NCBI RefSeq assembly: GCF_036311985.1
Contig: NZ_JAZDCJ010000038.1
DNA: 64,000 bases
Direction: 5' to 3' (one strand)
Origin: JAZDCJ01 sp036311985
GTDB taxonomy: Bacteria > Actinomycetota > Actinomycetes > Actinomycetales > Micrococcaceae
The notes beneath the pieces are model-generated. The model had not been told where the DNA came from and did no database searches. It saw only the letters and a list, made by a program, of their open reading frames with translations. A program made the translations under genes and the position numbers. Below, piece by piece: positions 24,283 to 32,312 of the stretch. Position 1 is the first letter of the stretch; every line of letters begins with the position of its first letter.

Positions 24283-24987
24283 GTGGCACGTGTGAAGCGG
24301 GCAGTCAACGCCCACAAGAAGCGCCGGGTCGTCCTCGATCGGGCCAAGGGCTACCGTGGTCAGCGTTCGCGCCTCTACCGCAAGGCCAAGGAGCAGCTGC
24401 TGCACTCGTTCGTGTACAGCTACGGCGACCGCCGCAAGCGCAAGGGCGACTTCCGCCGCCTGTGGATCCAGCGCATCAACGCCGCTGCCCGCGCCAACGG
24501 CCTGACCTACAACCGCCTCATCCAGGGCCTGAAGGCCGCCGAGGTCGAGGTCGACCGCCGCATGCTCGCCGAGCTGGCCGTCTCCGATGCCAACGCCTTC
24601 GCCGCGCTGGTCAAGGTCGCCAAGGAGGCCCTGCCGGCCGACGTCAACGCACCGAAGCCGGCCGCTGCCGCTCCGGCCGCACCGAAGGCCGCCAAGGCCG
24701 CGCCGAAGGCGGCCAAGGTCGAGGCTCCCGCCGCCACCGACGCCGACGCCGCCACCCCGGCCGCCAAGGCCGAGGCCGCCGGCGCCCGCAAGGCCGTCGA
24801 GGGCGAGGCCGCCCCGGAGGGCTTCGTCATCAAGGGCAACGCGCAGTCCAACAAGTACCACGTGCCCGGCTCGACCTGGTACGAGCAGACCGTCGCCGAG
24901 TACTGGTTCGACTCGATCGAGTCCGCCAAGGCCGCCGGCTTCGAGCCGGCCGGCGGCGAGGCCCGTCAGCAGATCAAGGACGCCTAG
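24283..24987 (+). CDS. rplT: 50S ribosomal protein L20 with extra C-terminal domain
   Basis: L20 is an early 23S assembly protein and often represses its own operon. Residues 1-118 are a normal L20 (ARVKRAVNAHKKRRVVL, AKGYRGQRSRLYRKAKE). Unusually the protein continues with an Ala/Lys/Pro linker (about 119-177). It ends in a folded-looking domain at 178-225 with IKGNAQSNKYHVPGSTWY, AEYWFDS and SAKAAGF. That pattern matches the small sunset domain found on various actinobacterial proteins. Total 234 residues, twice the usual length. GTG start with TTAAGGAG upstream. A strong hairpin terminator follows. Confidence 0.95.
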   Translation: MARVKRAVNAHKKRRVVLDRAKGYRGQRSRLYRKAKEQLLHSFVYSYGDRRKRKGDFRRLWIQRINAAARANGLTYNRLIQGLKAAEVEVDRRMLAELAVSDANAFAALVKVAKEALPADVNAPKPAAAAPAAPKAAKAAPKAAKVEAPAATDADAATPAAKAEAAGARKAVEGEAAPEGFVIKGNAQSNKYHVPGSTWYEQTVAEYWFDSIESAKAAGFEPAGGEARQQIKDA

Positions 24988-25010
24988 GTCCCCGCACCGA
25001 CGGCAGCACC

Positions 25011-25050
25011 CCGCAGGGGGCGGAACCCATCGTGGTTCCGCCCCCTGCGG
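25011..25050 (+). terminator. Hairpin after rplT
   Basis: Perfect 17-bp stem CCGCAGGGGGCGGAACC with a 6-nt loop and its exact complement, 24 nt after the rplT stop. Only a weak T-rich tail follows. Confidence 0.75.
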
Positions 25051-25060
25051 CGTTCCCCGA

Positions 25061-25066
25061 TAGAGT
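25061..25066 (+). promoter_or_regulatory. -10 hexamer TAGAGT of the rRNA methyltransferase (leaderless layout)
   Basis: TAGAGT, 6 nt, then ATG 25073. The upstream terminator makes an independent promoter necessary. Confidence 0.6.
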
Positions 25067-25072
25067 CTTCCC

Positions 25073-25969
25073 ATGATCCGCCCCGCGTCGCCTCCTCCCG
25101 TCCTGTCCAATCCGCGGGCCGACCGGGTCCGCGAGGTCGCCCGTCTGGCCACGCGCCAGGGACGGCAGAAGACCGGGCTGTTCCTGGCCGAGGGGCCGCA
25201 GGCCGTGCGCGAGGCCCTGCGCCTGCAGGGCCAACGTGCGCGCGATGGCGGCGATGCCGTCGTCGAACAGGTCTACGCGACCGGGGAGTGCCTGCGGCGC
25301 CACCCGGAGCTCGCCGCGGAGTCGGCCGGCGTCGAACTGCGCCTGGCGGAGCCGGAGGTCGTCGCGGCGATGGCGGACACGGTCACGCCGCAGGGCGTCG
25401 TGGCGGTGTGCCGCCTGCCCCGCACCCGCCTCGAGGACGTCCTCGAGGCGCGCCCGCGGCTCGTCGCCGTGCTGTGCCGCGTCCAGGACCCCGGCAATGC
25501 GGGGACGATCCTGCGCGCGGCCGACGCCGCGGGCGCCGATGCCGTGCTGCTGACCGAGGGCAGCGTCGACATCTACAACCCCAAGGCCGTCCGCTCCACG
25601 GTCGGTTCCCTCTTCCACCTGCCCGTCGTCACGGGCGTGCCCCTCGAGGCGGCCGCCGGGGCGCTGCGGGAGGCCGGGCTCTCCGTGCTGGCCGCCGACG
25701 GCTACGGCAGCGACGACCTCGATGGACTGCAGGACGACGCCGTCCGCCGCCACCTGGGCGGGGAGGAACCCGGCGTGCTCGCCGGTCCCACCGCCTGGCT
25801 CTTCGGCAACGAGGGCGCCGGCCTCGCCCAGGAGGAGCTGAGGCTGGCCTCGCGCCGCGTGGCGGTGCCGCTCTACGGTGTGGCTGAATCGCTCAACGTC
25901 GGAACTGCCGCTACCGTATGCCTGTACGCCTCGGCACGGGCCCAGCGGCGCGGAGGCACGCGCGGCTAG
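25073..25969 (+). CDS. SpoU/TrmH-family RNA 2'-O-methyltransferase
   Basis: 298-residue RNA methyltransferase. An N-terminal L30e-like substrate-binding part contains KTGLFLAEGPQAVREAL. The SPOUT knot domain has the three SpoU motifs: QDPGNAGTILRAADAAGADAV, WLFGNEGAGL and VPLYGVAESLNVGTAATVCLY. The usual target of this group is a 23S rRNA ribose. The copy next to rplT is common in Actinobacteria. The exact nucleotide is unknown. Confidence 0.9.
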   Translation: MIRPASPPPVLSNPRADRVREVARLATRQGRQKTGLFLAEGPQAVREALRLQGQRARDGGDAVVEQVYATGECLRRHPELAAESAGVELRLAEPEVVAAMADTVTPQGVVAVCRLPRTRLEDVLEARPRLVAVLCRVQDPGNAGTILRAADAAGADAVLLTEGSVDIYNPKAVRSTVGSLFHLPVVTGVPLEAAAGALREAGLSVLAADGYGSDDLDGLQDDAVRRHLGGEEPGVLAGPTAWLFGNEGAGLAQEELRLASRRVAVPLYGVAESLNVGTAATVCLYASARAQRRGGTRG

Positions 25970-26059
25970 GCAGGCCGCCGTCCGGTCCGCCCGGCCGCGG
26001 CCCCGTCGCGCCGGGGGAGGCCCAGGCTCCCCGCGTCCGGGGGAAAAGAGGTTGACTCC

Positions 26060-27019
26060 ATGGCAGCATCCGGTGGCACCAAGGCCGTCGTCGCCGCACT
26101 CGCGGCCAACCTGACCATCGCGGTCTTCAAGTTCGTGGCGTGGCTCGTGACGCAGTCCTCGTCGATGCTCGCCGAGGCCATCCACTCCGTCGCCGACTCC
26201 GGGAACCAGGTCCTGCTCCTCATCGGAGGCAAGAAGGCGACGCGTCAGGCGAGCCCCGAGCACCCCTTCGGCTACGGCCGGGAACGCTACATCTACTCCT
26301 TCATCGTCTCGATCGTGCTCTTCAGCGTCGGCGGGCTGTTCGCGCTGTACGAGGCCTACCAGAAGTTCCTGCACCCCCACGGCATCGAGGGACGCTGGTG
26401 GTGGGTCCCCCTCGTGGTCCTGGTCGGCGCGATCATCGCCGAGTCGTTGTCCTTCCGCACCGCGGTCATCGAGTCGAACCACGTGCGCGGACGCAGCGGC
26501 TGGGTGCAGTTCGTCCGCCGCGCCAAGTCGCCCGAGCTGCCCGTCATCCTCCTCGAGGACCTCGGCGCCCTGTGCGGCCTCGTGTTCGCGCTGCTGGGCG
26601 TCTCGCTGACGCTCATCACCGGCAACGGGGTCTACGACGCCCTCGGAACGGCGATGATCGGCCTGCTGCTCGTGGTCATCGCCGCGATCCTGGCGGTCGA
26701 GACCCGGTCCCTCCTGCTCGGCGAGTCCGCGACGCGCGAGCACGTCGCCGCGATCGAGCAGGCCATCACCTCCGACGGCACGGGCATCATCCACCTCAAG
26801 ACGCTGCACCTGGGGCCCGAGGAGATCCTCGTCGCCGCCAAGATCTCCGTGGGAGCCGGCGCGAGCGGGGCCGAGATCGCCGCCGGCATCGACGCCGCGG
26901 AGTCGCGCATCCGCGCGGCCGTTCCCCTGCGGACCGTCATCTACCTCGAGCCGGACCTCGATCGGGACGCCGCGTCCCGGCCGGCCCCGTCCGGCGCCGG
27001 GCTGGACGGGACCCCGTGA
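26060..27019 (+). CDS. Cation diffusion facilitator (CDF) transporter
   Basis: 319-residue metal exporter. Helix II carries HSVADSGNQ and helix V LLEDLGAL, in the places of the metal-site residues. About six membrane segments are followed by a C-terminal cytoplasmic domain from about residue 215. The HSVAD/LEDLG combination belongs to the Fe/Zn-type group, but the substrate is inferred only. It overlaps the Nudix gene by 4 bases (GTGA). Confidence 0.88.
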   Translation: MAASGGTKAVVAALAANLTIAVFKFVAWLVTQSSSMLAEAIHSVADSGNQVLLLIGGKKATRQASPEHPFGYGRERYIYSFIVSIVLFSVGGLFALYEAYQKFLHPHGIEGRWWWVPLVVLVGAIIAESLSFRTAVIESNHVRGRSGWVQFVRRAKSPELPVILLEDLGALCGLVFALLGVSLTLITGNGVYDALGTAMIGLLLVVIAAILAVETRSLLLGESATREHVAAIEQAITSDGTGIIHLKTLHLGPEEILVAAKISVGAGASGAEIAAGIDAAESRIRAAVPLRTVIYLEPDLDRDAASRPAPSGAGLDGTP

Positions 27020-27459
27020 CCGCGGGACGGCAGATCGTCGGGGCCGCGATCGTCGACTCCCTCGCGGAGCCGTCGCGGCTGCTGGCGGCGCGCCGCTCCA
27101 GCCCCGAGCACCTGGCCGGGTTGTGGGAGTTCCCCGGCGGGAAGGTGGAGCCGGGGGAGGACTGCCGCGAAGCGCTGTTGCGCGAGCTCCGTGAGGAGCT
27201 CGGGATCGGCGCGGTCCTCGGCGCGGAGCTCGTCGGACCGACGCCCCGTGGCTGGCCGCTCGCGGGCACGGCCGCGATGCGCGTCTGGTTCACCGAGGTG
27301 TCCGACGGCGTGGCCGCGCCCCTCGAGGACCACGACGAGCTGCGCTGGGTGCGGCTCGGGGACGAGGCCCTGGCCCTGGACTGGATCCCGGCCGACCTGC
27401 CGATCGTGCGGGCGCTCCTGGAGGAGGCCGTGGCCGGACCTGATTCGGCGCGGCCCTAG
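27016..27459 (+). CDS. Nudix hydrolase (MutT-like)
   Basis: 147-residue Nudix enzyme. The Nudix box begins GGKVEPGEDCREALLREL and ends REELGI, complete as Gx5Ex7REUXEEXGU. It is preceded by LAGLWEFP, the pattern of 8-oxo-dGTP-cleaning MutT proteins. The GTG start overlaps the CDF stop. The 3' end overlaps the convergent VOC gene by 4 bases. Confidence 0.88.
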   Translation: MTAGRQIVGAAIVDSLAEPSRLLAARRSSPEHLAGLWEFPGGKVEPGEDCREALLRELREELGIGAVLGAELVGPTPRGWPLAGTAAMRVWFTEVSDGVAAPLEDHDELRWVRLGDEALALDWIPADLPIVRALLEEAVAGPDSARP

Positions 27460-27893
27460 TTCGACTCGGCCGGAGTGAACGCCCCGGCCGCGGCGCCTCC
27501 GGAGGCCGCCGCGTCGCGCCGGCCGCCCAGCGGATGGGCGAAGCGGATCAGGTTGCCGTCGGGATCCACGTGCGCGCCTTCCCGCAGCCCGTACTCCGTG
27601 TCCACGGGATCGCTCGTGGGGGAGTCGTAGCCCCGCCCGTCCGTGGCCCGGCGCCATTCGGTGGCCAGTTCGTCGGCGTCGTCCACGTAGACGAAGGCCG
27701 AGGCGAAGTTCTCGGCCGGATCCAGGGTGGGTGCCTCCCACAAGTGGATACGGACGTTGTCGCGCCGGGCGTAGGCGTAGGCCTCGTCGCCGTCGTAGCC
27801 GGTGACGTCGAAGCCGAGGCTCGCGTAGTGGGACATGGCCCGCTCGATGTCGATGACGGGGAACACGGTCGCTGCTGCTTCCAGGGTGGCCAT
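27456..27893 (-). CDS. VOC-superfamily (glyoxalase/bleomycin-resistance-like) protein
   Basis: 145-residue protein with the VOC fold signature: FPVIDIERAMSHYASLGFDV at the start, VRIHLWEAP in the middle and DPDGNLIRFAHP at the end of the second module. Members bind metals or sequester drugs; the substrate here is unknown. An Ala/Gly-rich tail follows. It starts 6 nt after a TAGGCT hexamer. Confidence 0.85.
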   Translation of the reverse strand: MATLEAAATVFPVIDIERAMSHYASLGFDVTGYDGDEAYAYARRDNVRIHLWEAPTLDPAENFASAFVYVDDADELATEWRRATDGRGYDSPTSDPVDTEYGLREGAHVDPDGNLIRFAHPLGGRRDAAASGGAAAGAFTPAESN

Positions 27894-27899
27894 ACCGCG

Positions 27900-27905
27900 A
27901 GCCTA
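27900..27905 (-). promoter_or_regulatory. -10 hexamer TAGGCT of the VOC gene (leaderless layout)
   Basis: Minus-strand TAGGCT, 6 nt, then ATG 27893. Confidence 0.55.
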
Positions 27906-28014
27906 TCCAAGCCCGTGGCGCGGGACAACGCCCCGGCCGCTGGCGGGTTCGCGGCACGGACGGCGGCGCCCTGCCGTGGGGCACGCGTCCTGACCCGGCC
28001 CGGCCGCCGGGGAC

Positions 28015-29166
28015 TCACGGCAGCGTGAACAGCGCGTCCTGCCCCGCCGGCGCCCGGCCCGACGCGGCCGCCCTGGACCGGGAACGGCTTCCCGGCCCCG
28101 CCGCTGCGTGGCCCCGTCCGGCCGCTGCGTCCGCGTGGCCGTGGGAGGCACGCAGCTCCCGCGCCCTCTCCTGCGCCTCGCGAAAGGCGCCGCCGCCGGC
28201 CGCGAGCCCGTGGCGGGTGCGGAAGTGCCGGATGCGGCCCGCGAGCCAGGAACGGTACTGCGGATCCGCCGTCGACCCGCGCGCGAAGAGGCGGGAGTAG
28301 CCCGGAAGCAGGTCCGGGCGGTGGGTGCGCAGCCACGCGAAGTACCACTCCCGGGCCCCGGGGCGCAGGTGGAGCGGGCCCGCGGTGACGCTCGAGGCTC
28401 CGGCCGCGGCGAGCGAGCCGCAGAGCGCGTCGAGGCACTCGTCAGAGTCGCTGAGCCACGGGAGCACGGGCATGGCCATCACGGACGCGTCGACGCCCGC
28501 GTCGACGAGCCGCCGCAGGAGGCGCAACCGCGCCGTGGGCGAGGGGGTGCCCGGTTCGATCCGGGCGCTGAGGGAATCGTCGGTCATGGCGATCGACAGG
28601 CCGACGCCGACGGGCACCCGCCGGGCGGCCCAGGTGAGCAGCTCGAGGTCGCGGGCCAGGAGCGTGCCCTTGGTCAGGATGGAGAACGGCGTCCCCGATC
28701 CGGCGAGGGCGCGGATGATCCCCGGCATCAGCCGGTAGCGCCCTTCCGCCCGCTGGTAGGGGTCGGTATTGGTGCCCAGGGCCACGTGCTCGCCGGCCCA
28801 CGACGGACGGCGCAGCTCCGCGGCGAGGACCTCGGCGATGTTGACCTTCACGACGAGCTGGGCGTCGAAATCGGCTCCCGTGTCGAGATCCAGGTAGCTG
28901 TGGGTCTTGCGGGCGAAGCAGTAGACGCACGCGTGGCTGCACCCGCGGTACGGGTTCACGGTCCAGCGGAAGGGCATGCCGGAGGCCTCGGGAACCCGGT
29001 TCAGCGCGCTCTTGGAGAGGACCTCGTGAAAGGTGATTCCGTCGAAGGCGGGCGTCGTGACGCTGCGGAGGATCCCGCGGAGCGGAAGCGGGGCGCCGAC
29101 CTGGCCGGCGGTCCCCGCTTCCGGCGATCCGGCTGGCTGCCGGATCAGCTGAGCTTCCCATCTCAC
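28015..29166 (-). CDS. Rv2578c-family radical SAM protein, SOS-regulated
   Basis: 383-residue radical SAM protein related to M. tuberculosis Rv2578c and to spore photoproduct lyase-like enzymes. Cluster cysteines are in CSHACVYC (Cx3Cx2C). Other family stretches are FDGITFHEVLSKSALN, ALGTNTDPYQRAEGRY and SILTKGTLLARD. GTG 29166 gives the same opening (VRWEAQ) as Rv2578c. Longer frames upstream would run through an SOS box at 29175-29190. Rv2578c is in the mycobacterial LexA regulon, so the control is conserved. The reaction is unknown. The C-terminal ~45 residues are low-complexity. Confidence 0.88.
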   Translation of the reverse strand: MRWEAQLIRQPAGSPEAGTAGQVGAPLPLRGILRSVTTPAFDGITFHEVLSKSALNRVPEASGMPFRWTVNPYRGCSHACVYCFARKTHSYLDLDTGADFDAQLVVKVNIAEVLAAELRRPSWAGEHVALGTNTDPYQRAEGRYRLMPGIIRALAGSGTPFSILTKGTLLARDLELLTWAARRVPVGVGLSIAMTDDSLSARIEPGTPSPTARLRLLRRLVDAGVDASVMAMPVLPWLSDSDECLDALCGSLAAAGASSVTAGPLHLRPGAREWYFAWLRTHRPDLLPGYSRLFARGSTADPQYRSWLAGRIRHFRTRHGLAAGGGAFREAQERARELRASHGHADAAAGRGHAAAGPGSRSRSRAAASGRAPAGQDALFTLP

Positions 29167-29174
29167 ACCTTGAG

Positions 29175-29190
29175 TAGAACATAGATTCGA
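29175..29190 (-). promoter_or_regulatory. SOS box of the radical SAM gene
   Basis: TAGAACATAGATTCGA matches TCGAACNNNNGTTCGA at 10 of 12 fixed positions and ends 9 nt from the GTG start. Confidence 0.7.
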
Positions 29191-29231
29191 AGCAATGTCG
29201 AGTCCTTCGAACGCGGCAGGACCGTGCCGGA

Positions 29232-29237
29232 TACGAT
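29232..29237 (+). promoter_or_regulatory. -10 hexamer TACGAT of pcp (leaderless layout)
   Basis: TACGAT, 6 nt, then ATG 29244. Confidence 0.55.
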
Positions 29238-29243
29238 GGGCCC

Positions 29244-29888
29244 ATGATCCTGCTGACCGGCTTCGAGCCCTTCGACGGCGCCGCCGAGAACCCCTCCATC
29301 CTCGCGGCACGCGCCGCGGCCGGGGTGCTGCGGGCCGCGGGCCACGACGCCGAGGCCGTCGAGCTTCCCTGCGTGTTCTCCCGGTCCGGGCAACGGCTGG
29401 AGGAGGCGCTCGAGCGGTTCCGCCCCGACGTCGTCCTCTGCACGGGGCTCGCCGCCGGGCGAGGCGCCGTCTCGCTCGAGCGGGCGGCGCTGAACGTCAT
29501 CGACGCCCGCATCCCGGACAACGAGGGCGCCCGGCCCGTCGACGTCCCCGTCGTCGACGGCGGTCCCGCGGCCTACTTCACCCGGTTGCCTCTCAAGCGC
29601 ACCCTCGCCGCCCTGCGCGCCGCGGGCATCCCCGCCGAGGTCTCGCAGACCGCGGGGACCTACGTCTGCAACCAGGTCTTCTATCACCTGATGCACGCCC
29701 TGGAATCACGGACGGCCGCGGGGGACGGGCCTCCCGCGGGCGGCTTCGTCCACGTCCCGGCCGTCGACGCCGCGGACGGGGGAACCGGGATCACGGTCCC
29801 CCTCCTGGCCCGGGCCCTTGAGATCGCCGCGCTCGAGGCCCTCAGCGGTGCCCCCGACGTCGCGCTCGCGGCGGGAGCCGAGCACTAG
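29244..29888 (+). CDS. pcp: Pyroglutamyl-peptidase I
   Basis: Cysteine peptidase of family C15 that removes N-terminal pyroglutamate. The 214-residue protein shows LLTGFEPFDGAAENPS, the Glu-containing CTGLAAGRGAVSLERAALN, and the nucleophile Cys in AGTYVCNQVFYHLMH. The His is in GGFVHVPAV. It overlaps the convergent hypothetical gene by 4 bases. Confidence 0.92.
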   Translation: MILLTGFEPFDGAAENPSILAARAAAGVLRAAGHDAEAVELPCVFSRSGQRLEEALERFRPDVVLCTGLAAGRGAVSLERAALNVIDARIPDNEGARPVDVPVVDGGPAAYFTRLPLKRTLAALRAAGIPAEVSQTAGTYVCNQVFYHLMHALESRTAAGDGPPAGGFVHVPAVDAADGGTGITVPLLARALEIAALEALSGAPDVALAAGAEH

Positions 29889-30328
29889 CCCGGCGTCCTG
29901 CGCAGGACCGCGGCGATCGGGCGCACGGGACGTTCCCGGTACCCGCCCGCCGACAGCCCGGCGCGGCGCTCGAACACGTTCCTGGATGCTGGATCCCCGG
30001 TGCGCAGGAGGGACCAGGCAGCGGCGGCGAAGTACAGCGGGAGGAAGGGAAGGCCGAGGCACGCCGCGTACTGGGACGCGTGGCGCTCCTCGTGCGCCAT
30101 GAGCCCCGGATGCCGCTCCGCGGGGGCCAGGTGCGCGCGCAGGAACACGACGCTGCCGATCGTGAACGCCCCCGCGACGGGCAGGCGCGGGCGGTACCCC
30201 GAGGCCACGAGGATCCCGTCGCGGTACGGGCGCACGGGGCAGCCCGCTGCCGCCGCGAGGCCCAGGCCCAGCGGCGTGCTCAGGTTGGCCCAGTTCGCGA
30301 TCGTGCGGACGCGCTTGACATCGACCAT
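29885..30328 (-). CDS. Hypothetical protein with HExxH motif
   Basis: 147-residue protein that I do not recognise. It contains MAHEERHASQYAACLG, an HExxH metal-site pattern followed by a Gln, then a hydrophobic stretch FLPLYFAAAAWSLL. The N-terminal part includes PLGLGLAAAAGCPV. The layout suggests a small zinc-protease-like fold, but this is only motif-based. It starts 6 nt after TAGGCT. Confidence 0.65.
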   Translation of the reverse strand: MVDVKRVRTIANWANLSTPLGLGLAAAAGCPVRPYRDGILVASGYRPRLPVAGAFTIGSVVFLRAHLAPAERHPGLMAHEERHASQYAACLGLPFLPLYFAAAAWSLLRTGDPASRNVFERRAGLSAGGYRERPVRPIAAVLRRTPG

Positions 30329-30334
30329 GGGCCA

Positions 30335-30340
30335 AGCCTA
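30335..30340 (-). promoter_or_regulatory. -10 hexamer TAGGCT of the HExxH gene (leaderless layout)
   Basis: Minus-strand TAGGCT, 6 nt, then ATG 30328. Confidence 0.55.
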
Positions 30341-30418
30341 GCGATGGCACGGCACCGCCGCCGCCGGTAGTGTTCTGCACACGGCGGCGGACGGGCCGCC
30401 CGCACCGAGGGAAGCCAC

Positions 30419-31174
30419 ATGTCCAGGAAGCTCCGCATCCTGATCCCGCTGCTGGCGGCCGTGTTCGTGCTCAGCGGCTGCGTCCGGCTCGGGATCGACC
30501 TCGTGGTCCATGACCCCGCTTCCGCCGATGCCTCGCTCGTGTTCGCCGTGAACCGCGACGTGCTCGACGGGCAATCCGTGGAGGACCTCCTCGGGCAGCT
30601 GCCCGGGGGCAGCGACCCGTTCCAGGGCCTGCCGGCCGACGCCGTCCGGGAGGCCCACGAGGAGGACGGCTACACCGGGTACCGGTTCACGGCGGAGGGC
30701 TTTTCCCTCGCCGAGGCGGCCGCGGTGGACGGCGGCGCGCTGGAGGGCGCGCGGCTGGAGCACCGCGACGGCCGGTTCCGCTTCACGGCCACCACGGCCG
30801 CCAGCGGGGCGGAGCTCGAGCAGGCCAGGGCCGTGTTCAACGAGGCGAGGCTCTCGAGCACCTTCCCCGGACGCGTTCTCGAGGCGAGCGACGGCGCCGC
30901 CGTCGAGGGCAACATCGTTGTCTTCGACCTCACGGCGGGAGGCGCCCTCCACGCCGTCGCCGAGGACACCGGCCGCGGGATCCCCGGGGGCGTCCTCGCC
31001 GGCGTGGGCGCCGCCGTGCTCGCCGGGCTCGCGGGATTCGCTGCGCTCAAGCTCGCCGCCGAGCGCCGCCGACGCCGCGGGGGCCTTCCGCCGCGCGGCG
31101 GCGAGTCGCAACCGGCGGCCGATGACGGGCCGCGCCCGGAGGCCCGGTCGGGGCGCGGCGGCGGCCTGTTCTAG
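30419..31174 (+). CDS. LppM-like lipoprotein
   Basis: 251-residue exported protein. The signal peptide ends in the lipobox VLSGC, so Cys is probably lipid-modified near residue 21. The body (VRLGIDLVVHDPASADASLVFAV) resembles the LppM-like domain. A hydrophobic segment GVLAGVGAAVLAGLAGFAAL near residue 195 and a basic tail anchor the C-terminus inside. A TAGTGT -10 candidate lies at 30368-30373 and GAGGGAAG precedes the ATG. In mycobacteria LppM affects cell-surface lipids. The role here is unproven. Confidence 0.8.
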   Translation: MSRKLRILIPLLAAVFVLSGCVRLGIDLVVHDPASADASLVFAVNRDVLDGQSVEDLLGQLPGGSDPFQGLPADAVREAHEEDGYTGYRFTAEGFSLAEAAAVDGGALEGARLEHRDGRFRFTATTAASGAELEQARAVFNEARLSSTFPGRVLEASDGAAVEGNIVVFDLTAGGALHAVAEDTGRGIPGGVLAGVGAAVLAGLAGFAALKLAAERRRRRGGLPPRGGESQPAADDGPRPEARSGRGGGLF

Positions 31175-31223
31175 ACTGGAGGGCAGAATCCACGATCCTC
31201 CAGCGAAAAGGCCGTGCACCTCC

Positions 31224-32309
31224 ATGTCTGACGTCTCGTCGCCTTCCGTCGGCGCCACCGCCACGGACACCGGCGTCCCCCACCCGACCGACGAGGCCGC
31301 CGTCGGCGCCGCCGTCGAACGCGCCCTCGCCGCCTTCGCCGAGGCCGCCGACCTCGAGCAGCTCAAGCAGGCCCGCCTCGCCCACACCGGCGAGAAGTCC
31401 CCGCTGAGCCTGGCCAACCGCGGGATCGGCACGCTCGACAAGTCGCAGAAGGCCGTCGCGGGCAAGATCGTCGGCGCCGCCCGCGGCCGCCTGAACCAGG
31501 CCCTCGCCGCCCGCACGGCGGTCCTCGAGGAGGAGGACGCCGCCCGCATCCTCGTCGAGGAGTCCGTCGACGTCACCGCCGCCCCGCGGCGCCGCCGCGC
31601 GGGTGCCCGCCACCCGCTGTCCGTGCTGCAGGACCGCGTCGCCGACATCTTCGTCGGCATGGGCTGGGAGATCGCCGAGGGGCCCGAGGTCGAGTCCGAG
31701 TGGTTCAACTTCGACGCCCTGAACTTCAAGCCGGACCATCCCGCCCGCGAAATGCAGGACACGTTCTTCGTCGAGCCGCCCGAGGCCCACCTCGTGCTGC
31801 GCACGCACACCTCGCCCGTCCAGGTCCGCTCGCTGCTCGAGCGGGAGCTGCCGGTCTACGTGCTGTGCCCGGGGCGCACCTTCCGCACCGACGAGCTCGA
31901 CGCCACGCACACCCCCGTCTTCCACCAGTTCGAGGGCCTCGCCGTGGACAAGGGCCTGACCATGGCCGACCTGCGCGGCACCCTCGAGCACTTCGCCCGG
32001 CAGATGTTCGGCGCGGAGGCCGAGATCCGGCTGCGCCCGGCCTATTTCCCCTTCACCGAGCCGTCCGCCGAGCTCGACATCTGGCACCCCGGCGCCAAGG
32101 GCGGGCCGCGCTGGATCGAGTGGGGCGGCTGCGGCATGGTCAACCCGAACGTGCTGCGCGCCGCCGGGATCGACCCGGAGGCCTACACCGGGTTCGCGTT
32201 CGGCATGGGCGTCGAGCGCACCCTCATGTTCCGCAACGACGTCGCCGACATGCACGACATGATCGAGGGCGACGTCCGTTTCAGCCAGCACTTCGGGATG
32301 GAGATCTAA
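31224..32309 (+). CDS. pheS: Phenylalanine-tRNA ligase, alpha subunit
   Basis: Catalytic subunit of PheRS, 361 residues. An N-terminal coiled-coil region contacts tRNA. Class II motif 2 is FRTDELDATHTPVFHQFEG and motif 3 is GFAFGMGVERTLMFR. A TAGACT -10 candidate lies at 31172-31177, overlapping the preceding stop codon. The 3-nt gap to pheT indicates an operon. I see no T-box in the short leader. Confidence 0.96.
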   Translation: MSDVSSPSVGATATDTGVPHPTDEAAVGAAVERALAAFAEAADLEQLKQARLAHTGEKSPLSLANRGIGTLDKSQKAVAGKIVGAARGRLNQALAARTAVLEEEDAARILVEESVDVTAAPRRRRAGARHPLSVLQDRVADIFVGMGWEIAEGPEVESEWFNFDALNFKPDHPAREMQDTFFVEPPEAHLVLRTHTSPVQVRSLLERELPVYVLCPGRTFRTDELDATHTPVFHQFEGLAVDKGLTMADLRGTLEHFARQMFGAEAEIRLRPAYFPFTEPSAELDIWHPGAKGGPRWIEWGGCGMVNPNVLRAAGIDPEAYTGFAFGMGVERTLMFRNDVADMHDMIEGDVRFSQHFGMEI

Positions 32310-32312
32310 GGC

